A DNA stretch of 5,992 nucleotides from Saprospiraceae bacterium (GTDB taxonomy: Bacteria > Bacteroidota > Bacteroidia > Chitinophagales > Saprospiraceae): positions 1 to 5,992 of the forward strand of contig JADZFP010000640.1 of the NCBI GenBank assembly GCA_020849825.1, written 5' to 3'. This document shows, piece by piece, positions 1 to 5,979 of the stretch (the first letter of the stretch is position 1; each line of letters opens with the position of its first letter). Made by a program: the position numbers and the translations under genes. Below the pieces are notes generated by a model. The model was given only the letters and a program-made list of their open reading frames with translations. It searched no databases and had not been told where the DNA came from.

Positions 1-2052
1 AGCCGTGCGGAACGTCACCTCGAAGGTTTCGCCTGCTTTCACATCGCGGTCTTCTACGTCGAGGAGCAGCGTGCCGGCCGTGCGGTCTTCGGCTACCTGC
101 GTGGCGTTGGCAATCACCGAGCCGTTTACGTCGCCGATCTTCACGCCCACGAAATTGTCATCCACCTGGCTCGACTGGATGTCGCCCACGCTGATATTCT
201 CCGCGAACGGTACGTTATAGAACGGATTGCTCGGGTCGCTGAACGCAAAACCTTCGTCCAGGAAGCGCCACGACGTGTTGTTCGGCAACTCCGTGTAGAT
301 ACCCAGGATCAACTTGCGCAGTTCCAGAATGTCGAAGGTTGTCACCGAGTTCGACTTGTTGGCGTCGGCAGCGATGATCCGGTACGGCGAGGTCAGCGGT
401 TCGGTCCCCAGAATGTGCTTGGAGATCAGCACCAGGTCGAAGGTCGATACGCCGTTCATCGGGTTGTCGTCTTTCACCGGCGTCACCGTGTAATCAGAGC
501 CCAGCGGCAAGGCATTGCCGAAGGCGTAGTAGCCCTGGTTGTTCGACAGGTCGAACATGCCCACCGGCGGAAGGGCCGGGTGCGTGCCCTGCAGGTCGAT
601 CTGCGCGTCTTCTACCCCGTCAGAGCCCGCCAGCGGTTCCGTTTCCAGGAAACCGGCCACCGTGGCGTTGCCGTTGGGCGAACAGATGCCGTCGGGGTCT
701 TGTACGATCACATACGTCTCGCAGTAGGCGGCATTGCCCGCAAGGTCCATCGCCCACAGTTCGACCGGTTGCGTACCGATCTCATCGCAGGTGAACGTCA
801 CGCTCGTGATCGGCTGGCCCTGTGCATCGACCGGGAAGCCTGTGCCCTGACCCGATTTGCGGATCGCGTAGCGCAGCTTGTCGCCGGCTGTGTGCGGCGT
901 CGGGGGCGTGCAGTTGTCTTCTGCGTAGTTCAGGAAGTCGTTGGCCCACAACTGGATCATGCCCGTGGCCATAATGTTCACACTCAGGCCGTTGTAGCAT
1001 ACCACCGTCGGCGCCTTGCAGTCCTTCACTTCGAAGTTGTATTCGCATACCGTTTCGTTGCCGCAACCGTCTTCCACGATCCACTTGATCTTGTGGGTGC
1101 CGTAGGGCAACTCGGGCGTCACGTACGTGTTCGGAGCAGCCTGGCTGTTCCATTTCAGCGAAGCGACCTTTTTGTTGCCGTTCAGCGCCGTCTGGATCAC
1201 GAAGTTGTACTTCTGGTTCTGCGGTACGCCGCGCTGGTCGTACACCCGCACTTCGCCGCCCGAGAAGTTCGGGTTCGCGGCGTTGCCGTAGTTCACCGTG
1301 CCGGCGGCCGGCAGATTGGTGCTCGATACCACCGTTTCCATGTTGTTGTCGCCGTCCAGATCGAGGAACAACAGGAAGCGGATCGTCACGCCGGCGCCCG
1401 TGCAGGCGTCGGACGTCGTGATCGACAGGTCCGTCGGGCCTTCGCAAAGGTCGTGGCCTTCCGTTACCGCATCCCACCAGTCCATTTCATTCCACAACTG
1501 CGGCGTATTCACCGTCAGGTCGCAGACTTCCACCAGGCTGTCCGGGCAGTTTTCCACCACCGGGTCCTGCGTATCGATCACCTTGATGATCTGTTTGTAC
1601 ACAAAGGCGTTGTTCTGACCGATCGCCGGGATGTCGGCGCCGTTGCCCGTGTAGTACACCGAGTAGTTCGTCGCGGCCTGGCCGGGCAGTACCGCCACAC
1701 TGGTCGGGGCCCAGGGAGCCGGCGTACCCGGTGCGGACACGATCGGGCCCGGAAGGTTCTGACTGCTGTTGGTGTTGGCGTTCGGATTCGGGTTCGGTAC
1801 CAGCGTGGCTGGCAAGTTCGGGTTGTACGTGCACCAGTTGATAATCGTCCAGGTCCGTTCGATCTTGAAGCAGGCGTCGGGGACTACCGTGAACACTTCG
1901 TCTTCGAACGATACGCCCAGCAGTTCGCAGTCTTCACCCAGGAACTGAGGCTCGCCGTAGTTGCCCGTGCCGTCGCAGACCGTCACGATCACGTCGTTGG
2001 GGAAGCGTACGAAGTAGTCCTGAATGTAATTGACAAACACCCGCTGCGTACA
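1..2052 (-). other. Module: C-terminal part of a giant Cys-rich HYR/dockerin-like surface protein
   Basis: This part encodes residues 595-1278 of the large frame. It is GC-rich (for example 541-600 has 41 G+C in 60) with a strong preference for C or G at codon third positions. Cysteines are frequent and evenly spaced, fitting disulfide-bonded extracellular beta domains. The order is: CTQRVFVNY...GEDCELLGVSFEDEVFTVVPDAC domain, linker with PNPNPNANTN, HYR-like modules containing VVENCPD and DCKAPTVVC, an FTCDEIGTQPVELWAMD segment, VAGFLETE start of a CarboxypepD_reg-like domain, dockerin-like repeats, then a beta-rich tail still open at base 1. I recognise this as the C-terminal arrangement of very large secreted proteins in Saprospiraceae and relatives, usually multi-copy and T9SS-exported. 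It begins here inside a domain, not at a domain start. Confidence 0.8.
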
Positions 2053-3834
2053 CTGGCTTCTAGTGTTCAACTCAATCAGTCCGTAAAAAGTGCTGACCCA
2101 GAGTTGCGGGCCATCTCCTTTCAGAATTCCGCAAATGACATCGCTGGGCCATCCGTCCGATTGTTTGAATTGCCTTATTTCACCTGTTTTTACTTCCAGT
2201 CGATTCAGTCCATGCTGTGTGCCGATCCAGATAACTTCGGGGTTTATGGGGTCTTCTTCTATAAAATTTATCTGATTATCACTCAGTCTTTGCCTTGGGT
2301 CGCCCTTGTTCGTCCAGATACGATAGTTGTACCCCCTGCCATTTTCAGTCGGTTGGGCACATATCAACCCGTTACTCGACCCTATCCAGATGCGTCCGCC
2401 GCGATCGCGGAACAACATATTCATGGATATGGTGACGGAAGGTTCAAATAGTTCGCGGAGTGAAAACTTTTCAATATTCCGGCTTTCAGGATAATACTTT
2501 ATCAGACCATTGTTTTCGTCAAGAAGTAAAAAATAGGGCAATTCCCAATTGAATATACCTGCCGTGATTCGAATATTTGAGTCCGGAAACGAATGCAGGT
2601 TGAGCAGCCCCTTGTTCAAATCAAAGGTCATTAATGTATTTTCATTTCGATGTCCCCAGTATAAATTGTCGTTCCCTTTTCTGAGGGTAACATATTGGGT
2701 CTGCCGGGATAAAAACGAGTTGGCCTCAAACTGTTTATTCTCTTCGTTTAACCGCAAATAACCTTCTCCTCCCTGTATCCATAGTACGCCATCGGCGTCG
2801 TCCAGTATCCCTCCGCCAACCCCGGTTTGGCGCATAAAAACATTAAATTTATTTCGTCTCGGATATATTTTGCGAATACCATGCGCATTCGTCCCCAACC
2901 AAATAATTCCTTCGGTATCAACATATCCTGTAATGAGATCCGGAAGATCATCGACCAGCACAACCAATTGGTTATCATCCCATTGATACAATTTATTTTT
3001 TCCAAAAAAGTAAATATGCTCGCCGTCGTACAAGCCTTTTTTCAGGTGATCTCTCCCGATGCCCGGCAGATAGGTTACGTCCCATTGTTCTCCGGTCAGG
3101 CAAAATAAGCGGTCATGCGCCATGGCAAGCAGCTTACCGTCCTTGGGATGGAGCCAAAGCCCGTTAAAATTCCATCCGTTTTGATGTTTTAATGCCAGTT
3201 TGAAGTCATCTCTTCGTCCATAGTCACACCAAATCCCTCTTTCCGTACAAACCCATATTGTATCTCCAGTATTTAGCACCGAACGAATTTCTCCGGTACT
3301 CGAACTGAAGCCATACTTCTTGAATTGAAACCGATTGATGTTTTCGGGTTTTATCTGATTTTTATGTTCAATTTCTATAAAATATACAGTGTCAGATGAA
3401 AAAATACAATATTCTCCATACTTCAATTCCATCATTCTCGACAGATCGAGGCGCTCTACCTGGCTTAGCTTCTTATAAAAATCAAAAGAGTAATACCTTT
3501 CATTCTGCGATTCGTAACACGAGATTCCGCCCTCGGTAATCGTCCATATCAAATCATTGGAATCTTCAAAAACATATCTTACTCTGTCGGCTGGTAAAGA
3601 GAAGGAATCAGCGGCATTATGGCGGAATACTTTAAAACTAACGCCGTCATATCGATTTAATCCGTCGATTGTCGCAATCCACATGAAACCCATGTGGTCC
3701 TGAATAATACTGGATACAAATCCCTGCGACAAACCATTTTCAATGGTCAGGCTTTCGTGCGGCTGACCTGATATAAAAAAATGGAAACCTGTCAGACCCA
3801 ACAGAGACAGGGAGAGTCTCAGATGTCGTAACAT
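1..3834 (-). CDS. Chimeric exported protein: sensor-type beta-propeller N-terminus joined in frame to HYR/dockerin-like surface protein (3' end beyond window)
   Basis: The frame is open for 1278 codons from ATG 3834 to the window edge. Residues 1-23 form a signal peptide (MLRHLR, then LSLSLLGLTGFHFFISG). Residues 30-590 carry repeated Reg_prop-like blade motifs: GFMWIATIDGLNRYDG (49-64), DTIWVCTERGIW, GIIWLGTNAHGI, GVLWIQGGEG, GRIWIGSSNGL (480-490), EVIWIGTQHGLNRL and LWVSTFYGLIEL. This is the periplasmic sensor part of Bacteroidota hybrid or propeller histidine kinases. From about residue 595 (CTQRVFVNYIQ) it is a Saprospiria-type surface protein: Cys-rich beta domain, Asn/Pro linker (about 672-690), HYR-like units (IKVIDTQDP; DGCGNETVC; LWAMDLAGNAAYC), CarboxypepD_reg-like domain (about 1059-1120), dockerin-like pair (1123-1178) and VKIGDVNG (1231-1238). 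The last propeller blades, Y_Y_Y domain, membrane helix and kinase are missing. A sorting domain may lie beyond base 1. ATG 3852 is in frame and would add six residues; I prefer 3834 because the basic residues then sit at the N-terminus. The open frame is directly seen; whether the fusion is biological is uncertain. Confidence 0.85.
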   Translation of the reverse strand, partial: MLRHLRLSLSLLGLTGFHFFISGQPHESLTIENGLSQGFVSSIIQDHMGFMWIATIDGLNRYDGVSFKVFRHNAADSFSLPADRVRYVFEDSNDLIWTITEGGISCYESQNERYYSFDFYKKLSQVERLDLSRMMELKYGEYCIFSSDTVYFIEIEHKNQIKPENINRFQFKKYGFSSSTGEIRSVLNTGDTIWVCTERGIWCDYGRRDDFKLALKHQNGWNFNGLWLHPKDGKLLAMAHDRLFCLTGEQWDVTYLPGIGRDHLKKGLYDGEHIYFFGKNKLYQWDDNQLVVLVDDLPDLITGYVDTEGIIWLGTNAHGIRKIYPRRNKFNVFMRQTGVGGGILDDADGVLWIQGGEGYLRLNEENKQFEANSFLSRQTQYVTLRKGNDNLYWGHRNENTLMTFDLNKGLLNLHSFPDSNIRITAGIFNWELPYFLLLDENNGLIKYYPESRNIEKFSLRELFEPSVTISMNMLFRDRGGRIWIGSSNGLICAQPTENGRGYNYRIWTNKGDPRQRLSDNQINFIEEDPINPEVIWIGTQHGLNRLEVKTGEIRQFKQSDGWPSDVICGILKGDGPQLWVSTFYGLIELNTRSQCTQRVFVNYIQDYFVRFPNDVIVTVCDGTGNYGEPQFLGEDCELLGVSFEDEVFTVVPDACFKIERTWTIINWCTYNPNLPATLVPNPNPNANTNSSQNLPGPIVSAPGTPAPWAPTSVAVLPGQAATNYSVYYTGNGADIPAIGQNNAFVYKQIIKVIDTQDPVVENCPDSLVEVCDLTVNTPQLWNEMDWWDAVTEGHDLCEGPTDLSITTSDACTGAGVTIRFLLFLDLDGDNNMETVVSSTNLPAAGTVNYGNAANPNFSGGEVRVYDQRGVPQNQKYNFVIQTALNGNKKVASLKWNSQAAPNTYVTPELPYGTHKIKWIVEDGCGNETVCEYNFEVKDCKAPTVVCYNGLSVNIMATGMIQLWANDFLNYAEDNCTPPTPHTAGDKLRYAIRKSGQGTGFPVDAQGQPITSVTFTCDEIGTQPVELWAMDLAGNAAYCETYVIVQDPDGICSPNGNATVAGFLETEPLAGSDGVEDAQIDLQGTHPALPPVGMFDLSNNQGYYAFGNALPLGSDYTVTPVKDDNPMNGVSTFDLVLISKHILGTEPLTSPYRIIAADANKSNSVTTFDILELRKLILGIYTELPNNTSWRFLDEGFAFSDPSNPFYNVPFAENISVGDIQSSQVDDNFVGVKIGDVNGSVIANATQVAEDRTAGTLLLDVEDRDVKAGETFEVTFRTA
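301..468 (-). other. Dockerin-like calcium-binding repeat pair within the large frame
   Basis: Two related 21-22 residue repeats are visible: DNPMNGVSTFDLVLISKHILG (split here as DNPMNG / VSTFDLVLISKHILG) at residues 1123-1143 and DANKSNSVTTFDILELRKLI plus LG at 1157-1178. Both follow the pattern D-x-N-x-x-x-x-(V/I)-(S/T)-T-F-D-(L/I)...(K/R)-x-I-L-G, as in type I dockerin/EF-hand-like loops. In cellulosomal proteins such repeats bind cohesins. In Bacteroidota surface proteins they are more likely a calcium-stabilised structural unit near the C-terminus. No cohesin partner is visible in the window. Confidence 0.7.
2062..3834 (-). other. Module: signal peptide plus truncated two-component-regulator beta-propeller
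   Basis: This part encodes residues 1-591 of the large frame. It is AT-rich (for example 3361-3420 has 13 G+C in 60). The opening LTIENGLSQGFVSSIIQDHMG is the classic start of Bacteroidota propeller sensors. About nine recognisable blade signatures of the IWIGT-x-x-GL type follow at irregular spacing. The last ones, NPEVIWIGTQHGLNRL and PSDVICGILKGDGPQLWVST, resemble blades that normally precede two or three more blades, then a Y_Y_Y domain, a membrane helix and a kinase or regulator. None of these is present, so the propeller is cut before its usual end. In intact relatives this domain senses an extracellular or periplasmic ligand, often a glycan; the ligand here is unknown. Confidence 0.85.
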
Positions 3835-3900
3835 TAATGTGAAAAATGCCATTCTTACGGGTGATAAAAGAAGATTAAAAGGTTTGAGAAGGCGCTTTTG

Positions 3901-3932
3901 AAAAGGTAAATGTCGCAAATTTTTTTTGGCAA
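3901..3932 (-). promoter_or_regulatory. Candidate Bacteroidota promoter for the large minus-strand gene
   Basis: Read on the minus strand, TTG (3932-3930), a 21-nt spacer and TACCTTTT (3908-3901) match TTG-N17-23-TAnnTTTG except at the last base. Transcription would begin roughly 50-60 nt before ATG 3834. The surroundings are AT-rich, so chance matches are easy and confidence is low. Confidence 0.3.
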
Positions 3933-3957
3933 CTGAGAGACATGCCCAAGCCATTAC

Positions 3958-3989
3958 TTTGATTAACATTCCCGGCTTTGTTATTTTTC
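3958..3989 (+). promoter_or_regulatory. Candidate Bacteroidota promoter for the first T9SS paralog
   Basis: TTTG (3958-3961), a 20-nt spacer and TATTTTTC (3982-3989) match the TTTG / TAnnTTTG consensus in all but the final base. Transcription would start near 3996, leaving a leader of roughly 85 nt before ATG 4083. It would also place the upstream TTG at 3978 outside the transcript. Confidence 0.4.
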
Positions 3990-4082
3990 GAAAATTTGAC
4001 TTCCAACGACATTTCAACTAATGCACATAAATTTATTCACCCTGGCAACCGATTTTCGAATCGCTGCCGCATCGCCAAAAAG

Positions 4083-4778
4083 ATGAAAAATCTGATTTTT
4101 CCACTCCTTGCCTGCTTCTTTATAAGCGGCGCTTCTTTTGCACAGTCATCCGGATTGACCCTGTATGCCGACAGTTTGCACAAAGAAGCGCCGGCCAGCC
4201 AGTTTCAGATTGAAATCACCAATTACATCATCAACAACAGCGGCCAAACCGTAACATTCAAATGGACGCGTACGCTGCAACAGCCGTTTCCTTCCGGCTG
4301 GGTCACCAATTTTTGCGACGATAGCCTGTGCTACCTCAATCCTGTCAGCAGTGCCATTTTTAACCTGCCATCAGGTGATACAGGCCTTCTTAAGCCCGTT
4401 TTTTACCCCTACGAAAATCCGGGCACCGGAATTTACAGGATCAAACTGGAGTCTCTCACGCCAGCTGTTCCATACCTGGCAAATATCGTATACGAAGCGG
4501 TTGCTACCGAAGCCATGGGTGCCCAGAATCTTGAGCAGCCAGAGATTCTATTACTCCCCAATCCGGCCGACCATTTTATCTTTTTATCATTCGCCGGGAC
4601 TGACTTTGAAGGAATTATCCAAATTTTCGATGCTTCCGGGCGTACGATCAAAACTTTCAGCGAAGCCGGGAGCATTTTGAATTTGGATATTTCGAGCCTC
4701 GACCCCGGCTCTTACACCCTGATTATCAGGCCACTAAACAACCGCTTTGTTGTAAGCAGAACATTTATAAAGCGGTAA
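4083..4778 (+). CDS. Small secreted protein with T9SS type A sorting domain (paralog 1)
   Basis: This 231-residue exported protein has no function I can name. Residues 1-20 are a clear signal peptide (MKNLIFPLLACFFISGASFA, then Q). The passenger (about 21-142) is predicted beta-rich, with motifs LYADSLHKEAP, SGQTVTFKWTRTL, PFPSGWVTNFCDDSLCY (cysteines 78 and 83, possible disulfide) and DTGLLKPVFYPYE. Such WxxT...PxGW...CDxxxCY domains recur in small Bacteroidota secreted proteins. Residues about 153-231 form a T9SS type A sorting domain: LLPNPADH, GIIQIFDASGRTIKTF, LDISSLDPGSYTLII and terminal SRTFIKR. The Por machinery would move it across the outer membrane and remove this domain. ATG 4083 is chosen because it starts the signal peptide; the 35-codon extension to TTG 3978 lacks one. 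The paralog follows 141 bp downstream. Codon use is less GC-rich than in the paralog. Confidence 0.92.
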   Translation: MKNLIFPLLACFFISGASFAQSSGLTLYADSLHKEAPASQFQIEITNYIINNSGQTVTFKWTRTLQQPFPSGWVTNFCDDSLCYLNPVSSAIFNLPSGDTGLLKPVFYPYENPGTGIYRIKLESLTPAVPYLANIVYEAVATEAMGAQNLEQPEILLLPNPADHFIFLSFAGTDFEGIIQIFDASGRTIKTFSEAGSILNLDISSLDPGSYTLIIRPLNNRFVVSRTFIKR

Positions 4779-4826
4779 AAAAAGTACTCAATTCGGCTAA
4801 CGCAGGACAAGTTGATACTTCCTTGC
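4779..4826 (+). other. Intergenic gap with imperfect hairpin, no clear terminator
   Basis: AAGTA-C-TCAA (4782-4791) can pair with TTGATACTT (4812-4820) if one C is bulged. No T-run follows, so this is not a good intrinsic terminator. Some read-through from paralog 1 into paralog 2 is therefore possible, although paralog 2 has its own promoter. Confidence 0.3.
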
Positions 4827-4856
4827 TTGGGTGTTGAAGATACCCATGTAATTTTG
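4827..4856 (+). promoter_or_regulatory. Bacteroidota promoter for the second T9SS paralog
   Basis: TTG (4827-4829), a 19-nt spacer and TAATTTTG (4849-4856) are a full match to TTG-N17-23-TAnnTTTG, the best promoter in the window. Transcription would start around 4863, about 55-60 nt before ATG 4920. This rules against the longer open frame that begins at TTG 4812. Confidence 0.6.
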
Positions 4857-4870
4857 TCGTGCCAACAAAC

Positions 4871-4886
4871 GCCGTTTCCGGACGGC
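4871..4886 (+). other. Short leader hairpin upstream of paralog 2
   Basis: GCCGT (4871-4875) and ACGGC (4882-4886) are perfect 5-bp arms around TTCCGG. It falls in the expected 5' leader, between the promoter and ATG 4920. It may be incidental. Confidence 0.3.
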
Positions 4887-4919
4887 ATCACTCCTGCTTT
4901 TCATCAAATTTTTAGCCTT

Positions 4920-5618
4920 ATGCACAAATTTTTTACCACCGCCATTGCCGTATTCGCCTTCGCCTTTGCGTCACAGGCTCAAAGCAACATCCTGTTGTAT
5001 GCCGACACCCTCCACAAGGAAGCGCCGGCCGATCAATTTGAAATCGATATCGCCAACTATGTGTACAACCTTAGCGGCCAGACCGTGACGTTCAAATGGA
5101 CCCGTACCCTGGAACAACCCTTCCCCAATGGCTGGGTGACCAACTTCTGCGACAACAACCTTTGCTATCTGGGCCAAACCGGCACCGCGCAGTTCGAACT
5201 CGCCGCCAGCGATACCGGTTTGCTGAAACCGGTTTTTTACCCTTACGAAACCCCCGGCACCGGTATTTACCGCCTCAAACTGGAATCGCTGACCGCCAGC
5301 GTACCTTTTCAGGCCGATATCCTGTACGTCGCCACCGCAACATCCGTATCGTCGGGCGTCTCCGTAGTCGAACTGCGCGATGGCGCCGCAATCTTTCCTA
5401 ACCCGGCCAGCGAAACCCTGAACGTGGTGTTTGTCAACCCCGACTTCAAAGGCATGTTCCGGATTACCGACGCCTCCGGCCGCGTCATTCAGACACATAC
5501 GGCCATGAGCGCTCAGGAAGCACTCGATATTACCACCCTTCCTGCCGGTTTTTACAGCCTTCAGGCCTGGAATGAATCGGGCCAACTGGTATTGAGCAAG
5601 CCGTTCTCCCGCCAGTAA
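4920..5618 (+). CDS. Small secreted protein with T9SS type A sorting domain (paralog 2)
   Basis: This is a 232-residue protein of the same design as the preceding gene. It has a signal peptide (MHKFFTTAIAVFAFAFASQA, then Q). The passenger (about 21-141) carries LYADTLHKEAP, SGQTVTFKWTRTL, PFPNGWVTNFCDNNLCY (cysteines 77 and 82) and DTGLLKPVFYPYE. The type A sorting domain (about 157-232) has IFPNPASETLNVVF, GMFRITDASGRVIQTH, LDITTLPAGFYSLQ and LSKPFSRQ. Against paralog 1, a hand count gives about 84 of 116 identical passenger residues but only about a third in the sorting domain. The DNA differs at many synonymous sites, so the duplication is not recent, and this copy uses more C/G-ending codons. 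The start is ATG 4920, where the signal peptide begins; the frame extends upstream only through promoter and leader. The role is unknown; a secreted or surface-exposed binding or structural protein is a guess. Confidence 0.92.
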   Translation: MHKFFTTAIAVFAFAFASQAQSNILLYADTLHKEAPADQFEIDIANYVYNLSGQTVTFKWTRTLEQPFPNGWVTNFCDNNLCYLGQTGTAQFELAASDTGLLKPVFYPYETPGTGIYRLKLESLTASVPFQADILYVATATSVSSGVSVVELRDGAAIFPNPASETLNVVFVNPDFKGMFRITDASGRVIQTHTAMSAQEALDITTLPAGFYSLQAWNESGQLVLSKPFSRQ

Positions 5619-5642
5619 ACAACGACGTTTTTTTTACTGCCG

Positions 5643-5656
5643 GGCTGTCAACAGCC
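5643..5656 (+). other. Small inverted repeat after paralog 2
   Basis: GGCTGT and ACAGCC pair around a 2-nt centre, with two further pairs possible across a bulge. A run of eight T precedes it but none follows, so it is not a terminator for the plus-strand gene on its own. Confidence 0.35.
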
Positions 5657-5665
5657 GGCCAATTG

Positions 5666-5699
5666 AAAAGAGCCAGTCGGTACCGACTGGCTCTTTTTT
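5666..5699 (+). terminator. Strong rho-independent terminator of paralog 2
   Basis: Bases 5666-5697 are a perfect 32-bp inverted repeat (AAAAGAGCCAGTCGGT / ACCGACTGGCTCTTTT). The stem is GC-rich in the middle, and six T's lie at 5694-5699. It starts 47 bp after the stop codon at 5616-5618. The A-tract on the left side gives four T's on the opposite strand, so it could work in both directions. Confidence 0.85.
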
Positions 5700-5706
5700 G
5701 TTGCGC

Positions 5707-5844
5707 CGATCGGTTCTTTTCCAACATCATAAAAAAGGATACGGTAAATTCAAACCGTTGGGGTTTCTGTGGGAAATGGCGATCTGTGTATTTTTTACCG
5801 ATCGTGCGCCGACCTGGAGGTCGGCGCTACAGGTCGGCCACGCT
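5707..5844. repeat. Tandem intergenic repeat unit, copy 1 (138 bp)
   Basis: The unit begins CGATCGGTTCTTTTCCAACA and contains a 31-bp stretch (AACATCATAAAAAAGG onward) identical in copy 2. Over the first 60 bp only three positions differ between the copies. The AT-rich body (5707-5804) is bounded by perfect 8-bp inverted ends, CGATCGGT and ACCGATCG, which gives it a MITE-like look. A GC-rich hairpin segment follows. No coding potential is convincing; the frame that crosses both copies simply repeats RYFSNIIKKDTVNS-like residues because the 138-bp period is a multiple of three. Confidence 0.8.
5806..5827. repeat. GC-rich palindrome in repeat copy 1
   Basis: GCGCCGACCT and AGGTCGGCGC are perfect 10-bp arms separated by GG. 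They are followed by TACAGGTCGG, a second copy of the right arm that could compete for pairing. The form resembles REP-type extragenic palindromes; no family name is assigned. Confidence 0.75.
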
Positions 5845-5979
5845 CGATCGGTACTTTTCTAACATCATAAAAAAGGATACGGTAAATTCAAGCCGTTGGG
5901 GTTTCCGGGGAATGGCGATCTGTGTTTTTTTAAACGAGCGTGCGCCGCTGTAGCGCCGACCTACAGGTCGGCGCATGCT
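5845..5979. repeat. Tandem intergenic repeat unit, copy 2 (135 bp)
   Basis: This unit starts CGATCGGTACTTTTCTAACA, directly after copy 1, and aligns along its whole body with a few substitutions and small gaps. Its right inverted end is degenerate (AAACGAGCG in place of ACCGATCG). The hairpin core is the reverse complement of the core in copy 1. Confidence 0.8.
5953..5974. repeat. GC-rich palindrome in repeat copy 2
   Basis: GCGCCGACCT (5953-5962) and AGGTCGGCGC (5965-5974) are perfect 10-bp arms around AC. An overlapping pair, CTGTAG (5948-5953) and CTACAG (5961-5966), gives an alternative, mutually exclusive hairpin. Confidence 0.75.

Larger units (their letters stand above)
3835..4082. 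other. Divergent intergenic region
   Basis: This AT-rich gap of 248 bp separates two divergently read genes and contains no convincing gene. On the minus strand the frame of the large gene stays open upstream to a stop at 4018-4020, so starts at 3852, 3954 or 3969 are formally possible. On the plus strand the first paralog could be extended to TTG 3978. The signal-peptide positions and the candidate promoters argue against both longer versions. Confidence 0.6.

Noticed and set aside
782..1834. Minus-strand open frames at 782-1477 and 1487-1834
   Set aside because: They are frame-shifted shadows of the large frame. Their low-complexity Arg/Gly-rich translations lack the Cys-rich HYR-like pattern seen in the correct frame.
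415..2451. Long plus-strand open frame of 678 codons
   Set aside because: It is antisense to the large minus-strand frame, spans both unrelated halves, has an Arg/Val/His-rich composition without domains, and arises from GC-rich codon structure on the other strand.
3978..4082. N-terminal extension of paralog 1 from TTG 3978
   Set aside because: The extension has no signal sequence and overlaps a candidate promoter; a clear signal peptide begins at ATG 4083.
4812..4919. N-terminal extension of paralog 2 from TTG 4812
   Set aside because: It runs through the best promoter match in the window (4827-4856); the signal peptide begins at ATG 4920.
4971..5585. Minus-strand open frame of 204 codons opposite paralog 2
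   Set aside because: It is fully antisense to a gene with signal peptide and sorting domain, and shows no recognisable domain of its own.
5663..5953. Plus-strand open frame of 96 codons over the terminator and repeats
   Set aside because: It starts inside the terminator hairpin, and its internal peptide repeat only mirrors the 138-bp DNA repeat, whose period is divisible by three.
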